64,000 nt of DNA. Origin: Ruminococcaceae bacterium BL-4. Lineage in GTDB: Bacteria > Bacillota > Clostridia > Oscillospirales > Acutalibacteraceae. Below are positions 42,371-50,905 of the stretch, piece after piece (within the stretch, counting starts at the first letter, position 1; every line of letters begins with the position of its first letter). The notes beneath the pieces are model-generated. The model had not been told where the DNA came from. It saw nothing but the letters and a program-made list of their open reading frames with translations, and searched no databases. Where the stretch lies: the NCBI GenBank assembly GCA_902809935.1, contig LR778134.1:682001-746000 (forward strand), written 5' to 3'. A program made the translations under genes and the position numbers.

Positions 42371-42785
42371 CGGGCTTTCCCTCCCATGACAGCAAAAAGC
42401 CTAAAATGAGCAGAATCATACAAGCAATCGGCAGATAAGAAAGCACATACTGAATCCAATTCACCTGTGAAATAATCAACCGAATAGAGCTAAAAAAGCA
42501 GGCCATAAAAATCCCCTGAAAAGCAGATAAAAATACGCAGACCCCAAATGCCCTGCGCAAAGGCTTCACTAAAAATAAAATCAGCCAGATTACAACCGGA
42601 ATCGTAAATGCAACAAACAGAAAAAAATCACATTCAAAAAAATGATTTTTCAAAGCATAAACTGCAATTTCCGGCGTTGTCAATGCATTGTTTTTTTGAA
42701 AAGCTGCCGGTACAAAAAGAAGGACCAAAAAAGCAGCTTCAAAGGCACTCGCTGCTATGCGAATCTGTCGTGGTGATTTCGTCAT
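42351..42785 (-). CDS. Four-helix membrane protein, function unknown
   Basis: The 144-residue protein has four hydrophobic helices (about 12-30, 53-75, 80-102, 112-135) with short loops and a basic C-terminus (WEGKPVDKKQI). AAAGGAGAG supports the ATG. No family is recognised. Its 3' end contains the tRNA-Arg promoter on the same strand, so read-through from this gene into the tRNA is possible. Confidence 0.65.
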   Translation of the reverse strand: MTKSPRQIRIAASAFEAAFLVLLFVPAAFQKNNALTTPEIAVYALKNHFFECDFFLFVAFTIPVVIWLILFLVKPLRRAFGVCVFLSAFQGIFMACFFSSIRLIISQVNWIQYVLSYLPIACMILLILGFLLSWEGKPVDKKQI

Positions 42786-43043
42786 ATAAAGTCTCTCCTT
42801 TAAAACTTATATTCATATGGAGAATAGTTTCATTATAATGATTTTTTAGAAGAAAAGCAAGGAAGAGCATTCCCAAAAAGCATGATTTTGTTGGACTTTA
42901 ATCGAATTCATTTTTATGAAACGTGTTATCATTTTTCTCCTAAAAATGATTTTATCTTTGAAATTTCAGCAAACATGTAGAATTTTTTTGAAAGTTGTGA
43001 TACATTATCCTATTATACAAGTTATAAAAACGAGGAGATAAAA

Positions 43044-43733
43044 ATGGAAATCCAGCAAAATTATGAAGATGCATTTCAATCGGCAACGGAACTTTTTTCT
43101 TCAAAATGGATGCAGAGCTGCAGCTTTGCAGAAGAATTTCGCAACAAATGGCACCGAGTTCTGCGTACAAATGCCCGCAGTGAAAAAAATATCCTTCCAG
43201 AAAATACAGAGACGATTTTTCCGGTTCCATGCAGTTTTCATGGTGGAAATATTATTTTTCATTTTGACCAAAAAAAACTTCTTGATTGGTTCCGACAAGA
43301 TTCCCTTGGGAAAGAGCGGCGGGTTTTTATTTCAAAAGATCTTACCCGCGGCCTTTCCGGAGAGCTTTCCTTCCATGATTCTCCGTTTCATTATAATTCC
43401 ACAGCTACAGAGCCATCTATCCCTGAAAAAGGAACTGAAATCTTTGTATGCTCTCTTCCTGGATTCCCACCGCCACTGCAGGTGATCTATGGAAACAAAC
43501 GGATAGAAGGTTCTTTTCATGGTTTTAAAAAGCGTAAACTTTCTTTCTATTTGATTCCTGCTGAATTTACACCGGCATTTCTCTGTACTCCTTTTGAAAA
43601 ATGTCTCTATCTGTTTTGGATGGACTGCTGTATCATGATGGAAAACCGAGCTAAATTAAAAGATAAGGATCTAAAACCTTTACTGCATATTTTTCGACCG
43701 ACCTCCATACTGACTGTGGAAAAAATAATCTGA
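43044..43733 (+). CDS. Unrecognised 229-residue soluble protein
   Basis: No signal peptide or membrane helix is evident. The N-terminus is amphipathic (MEIQQNYEDAFQSATELFSS), a central part holds FPVPCSFHGGNIIFHFDQKK and the C-terminal part is aromatic and Cys-rich (CTPFEKCLYLFWMDCCIMME). I recognise no family. The ATG has GAGGAGA upstream. The GntR regulator begins 27 nt after its stop, so the two may share a transcript. It could be a lineage-specific orphan. Confidence 0.6.
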   Translation: MEIQQNYEDAFQSATELFSSKWMQSCSFAEEFRNKWHRVLRTNARSEKNILPENTETIFPVPCSFHGGNIIFHFDQKKLLDWFRQDSLGKERRVFISKDLTRGLSGELSFHDSPFHYNSTATEPSIPEKGTEIFVCSLPGFPPPLQVIYGNKRIEGSFHGFKKRKLSFYLIPAEFTPAFLCTPFEKCLYLFWMDCCIMMENRAKLKDKDLKPLLHIFRPTSILTVEKII

Positions 43734-43760
43734 AGTTCATCAACGAAAGAAGGAAAATGA

Positions 43761-44447
43761 TTGAAACAGGGAACCCCACCGCTTAGTGCGGCTGTACAAA
43801 AACAAATCATTGATATGATTCTGAAAAATAATATGAAACCCGGCGACCGTCTGCCAACCGAATCAGAACTTTGCCGCAGACTTAACGTTAGCCGCGGCAC
43901 TGTTCGCGAGGCTGTAAAAGCACTGATCTCCCAAAACGTGCTGGTCGTTCGTCAAGGGTCCGGTACATTTATTTCGCCCCGACAGGGAGTCTCAAGCGAC
44001 CCTCTTGGACTCACTTTTTTAAAGCATGATCAGCAGCTTGCTTTGGATCTTTTAGACGTTCGTCTGATGTTGGAACCAAACATTGCTGAACTTGCGGCAA
44101 TCCGCGCCACAGCCCGGGAACTGCGGATAATCGAACAGCAATGTAATACGGTACAGGAACTGATTGAAAAAGAAGAGCCTTACCAGCAAGCCGATGTGGA
44201 ATTTCATCGGCGAATTGCCCAGGCCAGCCATAATCAAGTAGTCAGTACATTGGTTCCGGTGATTCATTCGTCAGCGACTCTAAACATCGATTTGACCAAA
44301 AACAGCCTCAAGGGAGATACGATCCGATATCATCGAGCGCTGGCAAACGCAATTTCTAGTCATGATCCCTATGGTGCCCGTTATGCTATGATTTTACATT
44401 TAGCGACAAATCGTCAATATCTATTTCCAAACGAGCCAACCCCCTAA
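43761..44447 (+). CDS. GntR-family regulator, FadR subfamily (FCD ligand domain)
   Basis: The 228-residue protein has an N-terminal winged helix (MILKNNMKPGDRLPTESELC; RRLNVSRGTVREAVKALISQ; VVRQGSGTFIS) and a C-terminal all-helical FCD domain (LDLLDVRLMLEPNIAELAAI; DVEFHRRIAQASHN). FCD regulators often sense sugar acids; it sits two genes upstream of an acidic-sugar operon whose promoter carries a TGGT...ACCA inverted repeat, a plausible site. The start is TTG with GAAGGA upstream, since no in-frame ATG fits. Confidence 0.9.
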   Translation: MKQGTPPLSAAVQKQIIDMILKNNMKPGDRLPTESELCRRLNVSRGTVREAVKALISQNVLVVRQGSGTFISPRQGVSSDPLGLTFLKHDQQLALDLLDVRLMLEPNIAELAAIRATARELRIIEQQCNTVQELIEKEEPYQQADVEFHRRIAQASHNQVVSTLVPVIHSSATLNIDLTKNSLKGDTIRYHRALANAISSHDPYGARYAMILHLATNRQYLFPNEPTP

Positions 44448-44448
44448 A

Positions 44449-44476
44449 CTCTGACAATTTCGGTCAGAGCCTTTTT
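44449..44476 (+). terminator. Terminator after the GntR gene
   Basis: CTCTGAC and GTCAGAG form a stem with a 7-nt loop followed by CCTTTTT. Confidence 0.75.
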
Positions 44477-44600
44477 ATGCTCCTTTAATTGGTAGGACAA
44501 CTTTCCCTCCTATGCGCAAGAGTGCAGTGTTAAAATTGCACAATATTTTTATTAATATCTTGTTCAATTGACGGTTTTGAGTCAATTTGCATAAAATATA

Positions 44601-44629
44601 TTGACAAACCGGTTTCATCAATATATGAT
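44601..44629 (+). promoter_or_regulatory. Consensus promoter with overlapping LacI-type operator (autoregulation)
   Basis: TTGACA (44601-44606), 17 nt, TATGAT (44624-44629). The spacer contains AAACCGGTTT (44606-44615), the same AACCGGTT core as the perfect palindrome in front of dctP. The LacI protein therefore probably represses its own gene. Confidence 0.75.
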
Positions 44630-44668
44630 GAATTTGAAAGTATGGGAGAGCAGAAAGAAGGAAGCCAT

Positions 44669-45703
44669 GTGACAACAGGTGGAAAAAAAGTTACCATTGA
44701 TCATGTTGCTTCTTTGGCGGGCGTTTCTAAGACGACCGTCTCCCGCTATCTTAACGGTCGATACGATGCTTTGTCTGACGAAACCAGGGTTCGGATTGCA
44801 AAGGTGATTCAAGACCTTAACTACCGTCCAAATCGAATTGCCCAAAGCTTAAAATCCCGCAATAGTAAAATGCTTGGTTGTCTCGTCAGTGATATTAGCA
44901 GCCCCTTTTCTTCTATTCTAGTAAAAGGAATCAACAGTGTCTGCACACAAGTTGGCTATCAGCTGCTCCTTGTAGACAGCGGTGATGATCCGGAAAGTGA
45001 ACGCTGCGCGATCCAAAATCTTTTGGAAAATCAAGTGGATGGGTTGATTATCAACACCACCGGACAAAATGATTCGTATCTTTTGGAATTAAAACGAGAA
45101 AAAGTTCCTTTAGTTCTCGCTGATCGATGTCTTTCAGCACCCGGTATCATTGATACCGTTGCGACAGAGAATTACCACATTACATATAACTGCATTTCTT
45201 ATTTGAAACAGCTAGGTTATGAGCAAGTTGCCTTTTTTACTCCAGGCAACGGAATGATTGCCCCTCGAATTCTCCGTTATCAAGGATTCTGTGATGCGCT
45301 GCATGAAGTATTTGGATATTCCGGTGAGGAAAACACTTATACTTTCTCCCTGGAAAAACAAACAGACTGTATCGAGAAGGTTCAGCAGTTTTGCACTAAA
45401 TATCCAAAAGAACGAATTGCACTCTTTGCAGTAAACGGTGTAACGCTTTTGCGAGTCCTTAACGCTGTACAAACTTTGAAAATTTCTATTGGCGCCAATT
45501 TTGGTGTCTGTGGATTTGATAATTGGGGCTGGGCCGATCTGATTCCGCCAGGGATCACCACAATTACCCAGGATTCCAGATTGGTTGGAGAACACGCCGC
45601 TCAGCTTCTTCTTCAACGAATTGCTGGAAAAGGCCCAAAAGACCCGGTTTATGAAGAGCTTCCCAATAAACTTGAAATCCGTGGTTCCACTGTTTCTTCT
45701 TAA
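44669..45703 (+). CDS. LacI-family transcription repressor
   Basis: The 344-residue protein has the LacI helix-turn-helix (VTIDHVASLAGVSKTTVSRY LNGR, hinge LNYRPNRIAQSLKSR). The periplasmic-binding-like effector domain includes MLGCLVSDISSPFSSILVKG, QLGYEQVAFFTPGNG and FGVCGFDNWGWADLIPPGIT. KdgR-type LacI proteins commonly control KDG/uronate pathways, which fits the downstream genes. I use GTG 44669 because AAGGAA lies upstream and an ATG at 44642 would fall about 6 nt from the predicted transcription start, with no room for a ribosome binding site. Confidence 0.9.
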   Translation: MTTGGKKVTIDHVASLAGVSKTTVSRYLNGRYDALSDETRVRIAKVIQDLNYRPNRIAQSLKSRNSKMLGCLVSDISSPFSSILVKGINSVCTQVGYQLLLVDSGDDPESERCAIQNLLENQVDGLIINTTGQNDSYLLELKREKVPLVLADRCLSAPGIIDTVATENYHITYNCISYLKQLGYEQVAFFTPGNGMIAPRILRYQGFCDALHEVFGYSGEENTYTFSLEKQTDCIEKVQQFCTKYPKERIALFAVNGVTLLRVLNAVQTLKISIGANFGVCGFDNWGWADLIPPGITTITQDSRLVGEHAAQLLLQRIAGKGPKDPVYEELPNKLEIRGSTVSS

Positions 45704-45742
45704 AAAATAAAAAAATTCTTTTTTAGATTTTTTTTTAAGTTT

Positions 45743-45760
45743 TATGGAACCGGTTCCATA
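45743..45760. promoter_or_regulatory. LacI-family operator upstream of the TRAP/uronate operon
   Basis: TATGGAACCGGTTCCATA is a perfect 18-bp palindrome. It shares the AACCGGTT core with the site in the LacI gene's own promoter. It has two mismatches to a catabolite (cre) consensus, so it is more likely a site for the local regulator. Confidence 0.8.
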
Positions 45761-45781
45761 GTGGCTTTTCAATGGTTGTTT

Positions 45782-45798
45782 ACTGGTAACGTACCAGT
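45782..45798. promoter_or_regulatory. Second inverted repeat, candidate GntR (FadR-type) operator
   Basis: ACTGGTA-ACG-TACCAGT is a perfect 7-bp inverted repeat with a 3-nt centre. It fits the TGGT...ACCA pattern of FCD-type GntR sites. It begins directly after a TTGTTT (45776-45781) that could be a -35 element, so binding would block the promoter. Confidence 0.65.
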
Positions 45799-45833
45799 CA
45801 GCATAAATCATTTATTTATGGGAGGAATACAGA

Positions 45834-46922
45834 ATGTTCAAAAGAAAATCGATCCTTGCTCTTGCGTTGGCAGCAGGCATGACATTTAGTCTTGCAGGCT
45901 GCGGCGGAAGCTCCAGCAGTTCTTCTGCGGCAGCTTCCAGCACTGCTTCTAAAGCAGCGGCAGCTACTTCGTCCAGTGCTTCCGGCGCTGCGACCGGCAC
46001 AAAGGTCGGCAAAACCGTCCTTAAGTGCTCTTTCAACCAGTCAGCTGATAACCCGGAGGCTAAGACTGTTGTTGAGATGAGTGATAAGCTCTATGATGCA
46101 ACTGATGGCCGTTATTCCATTGAAGTTTATCCGAATGAGCTGCTCGGCAGTCAGAAAGATTCTTTGGAACTGGTCGAAAATGGTGCAATCGATATGGCAA
46201 TCGTCGCAAACTCTATGGTAGAAAATGTAAACCCTGACTTTGCAGTAATTGGTTGCCCCTACATGTTCGATTCTATCGATCATCAGAAGAAACTGTTCCA
46301 GTCCGGCGCACTTGATGATTTGTATGCAACAACTGAGAGTGCAGGATTTGATGTTCTTGCAGCTTACAGCCTTGGCGCTCGCTGCATCTACACAAAGAGT
46401 GCTCCGGTAAAGACCCCAGCTGATCTCTCCGGTAAAAAGATCCGTGTTATGCAGTCCGATACTATGGTTCAGATGCTCAAATACATGGGCGGCGTAGGAA
46501 CCCCGATGAGCCAGGGCGATGTTTACTCCGCAATTCAGGCAGGTACTCTGGACGGCGCTGAGAACAATATCATTACTTATGTCGATTTGAAACAATATGA
46601 AGTTGCTCCTTATTTCTCCGAGACAAACCATCTGATGATCCCTGATGAACTGATTATCAGCTCCAGCCTCTTTAAGGGCATGTCCGAAGATGATGCAAAA
46701 GCTCTGAAGAAAGTTGCTAAAGAATCCGTTGATACGATGTTCAACCTTTCTGCGAAACTCCGCGATGAGTATCTCACAAAGTGCAAAAATGAACTTGGTG
46801 TCACCATCACCACCGTTGATATTAAACCTTTCCAGGATGCTATGCAGCCCCTGATCGATAGTGTTTCCAACCGCAGTGATATGACAAAATCCATCTATCA
46901 AGAAATTCAGAAGCTGAAATAA
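45834..46922 (+). CDS. dctP: TRAP transporter substrate-binding lipoprotein (DctP)
   Basis: The 362-residue protein has a lipoprotein signal (MFKRKSILALALAAGMTFSL, lipobox LAGC, Cys 23), a Ser/Ala-rich linker and a DctP domain: LKCSFNQSADNPEAK, GRYSIEVYPNELLGSQKDSL, LAAYSLGARCIYTK and GKKIRVMQSDTMVQML. The conserved Arg in KKIRVM contacts the substrate carboxylate, so the ligand is an organic or sugar acid. It heads the TRAP operon, preceded by two operators, and GGGAGG supports the ATG. Confidence 0.94.
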   Translation: MFKRKSILALALAAGMTFSLAGCGGSSSSSSAAASSTASKAAAATSSSASGAATGTKVGKTVLKCSFNQSADNPEAKTVVEMSDKLYDATDGRYSIEVYPNELLGSQKDSLELVENGAIDMAIVANSMVENVNPDFAVIGCPYMFDSIDHQKKLFQSGALDDLYATTESAGFDVLAAYSLGARCIYTKSAPVKTPADLSGKKIRVMQSDTMVQMLKYMGGVGTPMSQGDVYSAIQAGTLDGAENNIITYVDLKQYEVAPYFSETNHLMIPDELIISSSLFKGMSEDDAKALKKVAKESVDTMFNLSAKLRDEYLTKCKNELGVTITTVDIKPFQDAMQPLIDSVSNRSDMTKSIYQEIQKLK

Positions 46923-46940
46923 CCCTTTTGAGAATGTCAA

Positions 46941-46970
46941 AAGAGGCCCGCAGGCTCCTGCGGGTCTCTT
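46941..46970 (+). other. Intercistronic stem-loop between dctP and dctQ
   Basis: AAGAGGCCCGCAG and CTGCGGGTCTCTT form a strong 13-bp stem (one G-U pair) with a GCTC loop and no T-run. Such hairpins after a binding-protein gene typically protect its 3' end and raise its level over the membrane subunits. Confidence 0.75.
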
Positions 46971-47009
46971 CTGTTAAAGAGGGAAAAGAGAACAGGAGGT
47001 TCTACATCA

Positions 47010-47543
47010 ATGCATGCTTTTACAGCGGTAAAAAGGGTCATTGACAAGATTATGGAATGGTGCAACATTATCATTCTTGCCATTATGACAATCCTTGTTA
47101 CCTATCAGGTAATCACACGCTACTTTTTCAACAAGCCGAGTGCTATTTCCGAAGGACTCGCACAGTACCTTTTCGTTTGGATGATCATGTTTGGCAGCGC
47201 TTATGTTTTTGGTCTGCGTGATCATCTAAACATCACAGTAATTAAAGACAAATTATCCCCGAAACCTTATCTAATCGTCGAGATTTTCACCAATCTTGTT
47301 TTGCTTATTTTCTCATGGGGCGTTATGATTGTCGGCGGCTATCAGGGAGCACTTAAGCAAATGACCACAGTAGATGCTTCTTTGCAGATTCCCATGGGAA
47401 TTATTTACCTAGCGATTCCGATCTGTGGCTTTGTAATGCTGTTTTACGCAATCTATAACATCTGCCTCGCAGTTGTCGAATATCATCAGAAAATCGCCGC
47501 AAAACCGGCTCCAACCACAGGAAAGGGGGAATCTGATACATGA
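47010..47543 (+). CDS. dctQ: TRAP transporter small membrane subunit (DctQ)
   Basis: The 177-residue protein has four membrane helices: VIDKIMEWCNIIILAIMTIL, EGLAQYLFVWMIMFGSAYVF, ILFTNLVLLIFSWGVMIVGG-like and GIIYLAIPICGFVMLFYAIY. The RFFNKPSAISEGLAQYLFVW segment is characteristic of DctQ. It couples to DctM in Na+-driven uptake. AGGAGG is upstream, and its stop overlaps dctM by 4 nt. Confidence 0.93.
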   Translation: MHAFTAVKRVIDKIMEWCNIIILAIMTILVTYQVITRYFFNKPSAISEGLAQYLFVWMIMFGSAYVFGLRDHLNITVIKDKLSPKPYLIVEIFTNLVLLIFSWGVMIVGGYQGALKQMTTVDASLQIPMGIIYLAIPICGFVMLFYAIYNICLAVVEYHQKIAAKPAPTTGKGESDT

Positions 47544-48847
47544 ACAGCGCTACACTTGCCGCACTGATTATGGTCGTCGGCATCGTCATTACCCTCTGTC
47601 TTGGCTTCCCAATTGGTCTTTCCATCGGAATCAGTTCCGCCGCTGCCATCATGGTGATTCTTCCTTTTGATAAGGCAATGATTACCGCTTCACAGCGAAT
47701 GTTTACCGGCGCCAATTCATTTTCTCTGCTCGCCATTCCATTCTTTGTCTTAGCGGGCAATATCATGAATAACGGCGGTATCGCCAAGCGACTGATCGGC
47801 TGCGCAAAATTAATTGCGCACCGTCTGCCCGGCAGCCTTGCACAGACCAACATCGTCGCAAATATGCTTTTCGGTGCAATTTCCGGTTCCGGCGTTGCTG
47901 CTGCTTCCGCTATGGGCTCTATCCTTGGGCCAATGGAAGAAAAAGAAGGCTATTCCAAAGAATTCTCCGCAGCCGTTAACATTGCTTCCGGTCCTACGGG
48001 CATGATGATTCCTCCAAGCAATATCATGATTGTTTATTCCACCGTCGCTGGTTCCGTTTCCATCGCCGCCCTCTTTATGGCAGGTTATATTCCTGGTATT
48101 CTCTGGGGCGTTGCTTGTATGATTCTTACCGGTTTTATGGCGAAAAAACGCGGTTATTTCGATACGGAACGTTACAATATTAAAGAAGTTCTCAAAACCC
48201 TCTGGGAAGGCATTCCAAGCTTACTGCTAATTGTTATCGTTATCGGCGGTATCCTCGGCGGCGTATTTACCGCAACCGAAGGCTCCGCAATCGCCGTTGT
48301 CTATTCTTTAATTTTGAGCTTTATCTATCGTAACCTGAAAATTCGTGATCTTCCCAAAATTCTGCTTGATTCTGTTAAGACTACCGCCATCGTAGAATTC
48401 TTGGTCTGTGTTTCCTCCATCATGTCATGGGTCATGTCCTTCACTAAGATCCCGCAGATGATCGCACATGGACTTTTAGGAATCAGCAACAATCCGGTCG
48501 TCATTCTGCTTATCATGAACTTCATCCTTCTGATTGTCGGTACTTTTATGGATCCGACTCCGGCAGTCTTGATCTTTACCCCAATCTTCCTGCCAATTGT
48601 ACAGAGCTGGGGCATGAGTGCGGTCCATTTCGGACTGATGATGGTCATGAACCTTTGTGTCGGTACGATCACTCCTCCGGTCGGTGCAATCCTGTTTGCA
48701 GGCTGCAAGATCGGCAATGTCAAGATTGAACAGGTTATCCGTCTGCTGCTGCCGTTCTTCGCGGTCGTCGTGATCACACTGATGATGGTCACCTTTATTC
48801 CGGGACTGTCTCTGTCGATCCCATCTGCACTCGGTTTGATCGCGTAA
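47540..48847 (+). CDS. dctM: TRAP transporter large membrane subunit (DctM)
   Basis: The 435-residue protein has about 12 membrane helices with DctM motifs: GFPIGLSIGISSAAAIMVIL, PFFVLAGNIMNNGGIAKRLI, FGAISGSGVAAASAMGSIL and ASGPTGMMIPPSNIMIVYST, then TPIFLPIVQSWGMSAVHFGL and MNLCVGTITPPVGAILFAGC. It is the ion-coupled translocation subunit. It starts with ATG after AAAGGGGGA within dctQ. The catabolic genes follow 25 nt later. Confidence 0.95.
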   Translation: MNSATLAALIMVVGIVITLCLGFPIGLSIGISSAAAIMVILPFDKAMITASQRMFTGANSFSLLAIPFFVLAGNIMNNGGIAKRLIGCAKLIAHRLPGSLAQTNIVANMLFGAISGSGVAAASAMGSILGPMEEKEGYSKEFSAAVNIASGPTGMMIPPSNIMIVYSTVAGSVSIAALFMAGYIPGILWGVACMILTGFMAKKRGYFDTERYNIKEVLKTLWEGIPSLLLIVIVIGGILGGVFTATEGSAIAVVYSLILSFIYRNLKIRDLPKILLDSVKTTAIVEFLVCVSSIMSWVMSFTKIPQMIAHGLLGISNNPVVILLIMNFILLIVGTFMDPTPAVLIFTPIFLPIVQSWGMSAVHFGLMMVMNLCVGTITPPVGAILFAGCKIGNVKIEQVIRLLLPFFAVVVITLMMVTFIPGLSLSIPSALGLIA

Positions 48848-48872
48848 TCTCTTTTTGGAAAGGAACAGTATC

Positions 48873-49844
48873 ATGGAACAAAATCCTAAAATTATCATTT
48901 GTGACTGTGATCACAACAATGTTGATATGGAAAAATCCGTTTTTGATAAAGCCGGATGTGACTTTAAATGGCTGCACTGCCATACTGAAGACGAAGTAAT
49001 TAAAGAATGTCAGGGTGCCGTATGTTTTCTAAACCAATATGCACCAATGAATGAAAAAGTTTTTAAAGACGTTCCATCATTAAAAATGATCGTGCGTTAC
49101 GGCGTAGGGGTTGATAATGTCAACCTGGAAGACGCTGACAAATACGGTGTTCAAATCTGCAATGTGCCGGATTACGGTATGAATGAGGTTGCCGATCACG
49201 CACTGACCTTGATGCTCTCTTGTGTGCGCAAAGCATGGCTTCTCGGCAACCGCACAAAAGAAGGTGCCTGGAATTATGCAGAATCTATTCCGGTTCACCG
49301 TCTCTCAACGTTAACAGTCGGCATCGTCGGCACCGGCCGGATCGGCTCTGAATTTGCCAAACGAGTAAAAGCTCTGGGCTGCAAAATCATTGCATTTGAT
49401 CCTGATTATAAGAGCCCCAGCCGTCATTTTCCGCAGGATATTACCTACTGCGCTTCTCTCGATGAGCTCTTAAAGCAGTCTGATGTTATCTCGATGCACT
49501 GCTCGTTAAATGCTGGAAATCACCATATGATGAACAAAGAAGCATTTGCAAAAATGAAAGACGGTTCCTATTTTATTAACGTCTCCCGCGGAGGGCTTGT
49601 CGATGAAGACGCGCTGGACGAAGCGCTCACTTCCAAAAAGCTCTCAGGTGCCGGAATCGATGTTGTCAATAAAGAACCGCTCGATCACAACAGCCCGCTC
49701 TTTAAACATCCGAATCTGATTATCACTCCTCATATGGCATGGTATTCAGAAGAGGCTGCTCTGGAGCTTAAACGCAAATGCGCCGAAGAGGCCGTTCGCT
49801 TCTTAAACGGAGAGCCGGTTCGTTATCCAATTAATCACATTTAA
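48873..49844 (+). CDS. D-isomer-specific 2-hydroxyacid dehydrogenase (CtBP/phosphoglycerate dehydrogenase-like)
   Basis: The 323-residue NAD-dependent enzyme shows MIVRYGVGVDNVNLEDADKY, the Rossmann motif VGIVGTGRIGSEFAKRVKAL, INVSRGGLVDEDALDEAL and the catalytic His in ITPHMAWYSEEA. The family reduces 2-oxoacids or oxidises 2-hydroxyacids. In the operon it could reduce a 2-keto sugar acid such as glyoxylate-like or KDG-like by-products, but no specific substrate can be assigned. The ATG at 48873 follows AAAGGA; an ATG at 48855 lacks a site. Confidence 0.9.
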   Translation: MEQNPKIIICDCDHNNVDMEKSVFDKAGCDFKWLHCHTEDEVIKECQGAVCFLNQYAPMNEKVFKDVPSLKMIVRYGVGVDNVNLEDADKYGVQICNVPDYGMNEVADHALTLMLSCVRKAWLLGNRTKEGAWNYAESIPVHRLSTLTVGIVGTGRIGSEFAKRVKALGCKIIAFDPDYKSPSRHFPQDITYCASLDELLKQSDVISMHCSLNAGNHHMMNKEAFAKMKDGSYFINVSRGGLVDEDALDEALTSKKLSGAGIDVVNKEPLDHNSPLFKHPNLIITPHMAWYSEEAALELKRKCAEEAVRFLNGEPVRYPINHI

Positions 49845-49876
49845 GTATCTCTCTCGAAAGGAGTACACGTTCTAAA

Positions 49877-50893
49877 ATGAAAGCAATCGTTTATGAAGGG
49901 GCTAATACCATTAGCGTCCGCGATGTACCAAAACCTCAGCCCCGCGAAGGTTGGGCACTTATAAAAGTTTCGCACGCAGGAATCTGCGGCACCGATCAGA
50001 ATATTTATCACGGTACCCATCCCCGCGCAAAAGCACCGTTAATTATGGGACATGAATTTTCCGGCACACTCGAAAGCAACGACGTCCCCGGAATCAAAAA
50101 AGGAACACGGGTCACCGTTTATCCGCTGCTTTCCTGCGGCAAATGTGAACCCTGCAAAACCGGAAATATGCATGTCTGCAACACACTGGGGCTTGTTGGT
50201 ATCGACTGTGACGGCGGCTTCGCCGAATATGTAGAAGTTCCGAAAGAAAGTATCATTCCTCTTTCCGATAAAGTTTCCAATAAGATGGGTGCCTTTGTGG
50301 AACCGGTAGCTGTCTGTGTTCATGCTTTGCGGGAACGTGACTTCCGCCCTGGAGATAACGCTCTCGTCTTTGGCTGCGGCACCATCGGTCTTGCTACCGC
50401 TATGACCCTGCGCGTGTTCGGTGCCTCTTCCATTCTGATGATGGAAACCGATTCTCTGCGCGCTGAGCACGCCCGCTCCATGGGATTCGAAGTAGTCGAT
50501 CCGACAAAGCTTCCAAAAGACATGGAAGCTTACTGCAAAGACCGCACCGATGGAAACGGTTTTGACTGGGTAATCGACTGTGCAGGTGTACAGCCGGTTG
50601 CAAGTCTCCTTCTTGATGCAGTAAAGGTACGCGGCACCATCTTAATTATTGCCGCTTACGCAAAGCCTGCCACTCTGCCGCTGATTAAAGGCATGTTTAA
50701 AGAGACAAACATTCAGTTCACAAGGGTTTACCGCAAAAAAGATTTTGCCATTGCAGCAAAGATCGTAGCGGAAGATCCCGGGTTTGAAAAAATCATCACT
50801 CATGTTCTTCCGGTAAGCGAGGCACAAAAAGGATTTGACCTTGTTACCACTAAGGGCAGCGGTGCGATTAAAGTAATGTTTTGTTTTGACTAA
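49877..50893 (+). CDS. Zinc-dependent alcohol dehydrogenase (L-gulonate/L-idonate 5-dehydrogenase-like)
   Basis: The 338-residue MDR enzyme has a catalytic zinc site (AGICGTDQN, GHEFSGT), the structural zinc Cys set CGKCEPCKTGNMHVC (about 88-103) and the Rossmann segment VFGCGTIGLATAMTLRVFGA. This pattern matches the sorbitol/L-idonate/L-gulonate dehydrogenase branch. It likely oxidises or reduces a C5 carbon of a sugar acid, linking an aldonate such as L-gulonate or L-galactonate to a 5-keto intermediate. AAAGGAG is 13 nt upstream, longer than usual. Confidence 0.88.
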   Translation: MKAIVYEGANTISVRDVPKPQPREGWALIKVSHAGICGTDQNIYHGTHPRAKAPLIMGHEFSGTLESNDVPGIKKGTRVTVYPLLSCGKCEPCKTGNMHVCNTLGLVGIDCDGGFAEYVEVPKESIIPLSDKVSNKMGAFVEPVAVCVHALRERDFRPGDNALVFGCGTIGLATAMTLRVFGASSILMMETDSLRAEHARSMGFEVVDPTKLPKDMEAYCKDRTDGNGFDWVIDCAGVQPVASLLLDAVKVRGTILIIAAYAKPATLPLIKGMFKETNIQFTRVYRKKDFAIAAKIVAEDPGFEKIITHVLPVSEAQKGFDLVTTKGSGAIKVMFCFD

Positions 50894-50905
50894 GTGGAGG
50901 CTATT

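Noticed and set aside
45743-45760. Catabolite-responsive element (CcpA site) at the dctP promoter
   Set aside because: It has two symmetrical mismatches to the cre consensus, and its core is shared with the LacI gene's own promoter, so the local LacI protein is the better candidate.
46041-46940. 299-codon frame on the minus strand opposite dctP
   Set aside because: It lies fully antisense to a convincing DctP gene, has no ribosome binding site or family motifs, and reads as a codon-bias shadow.
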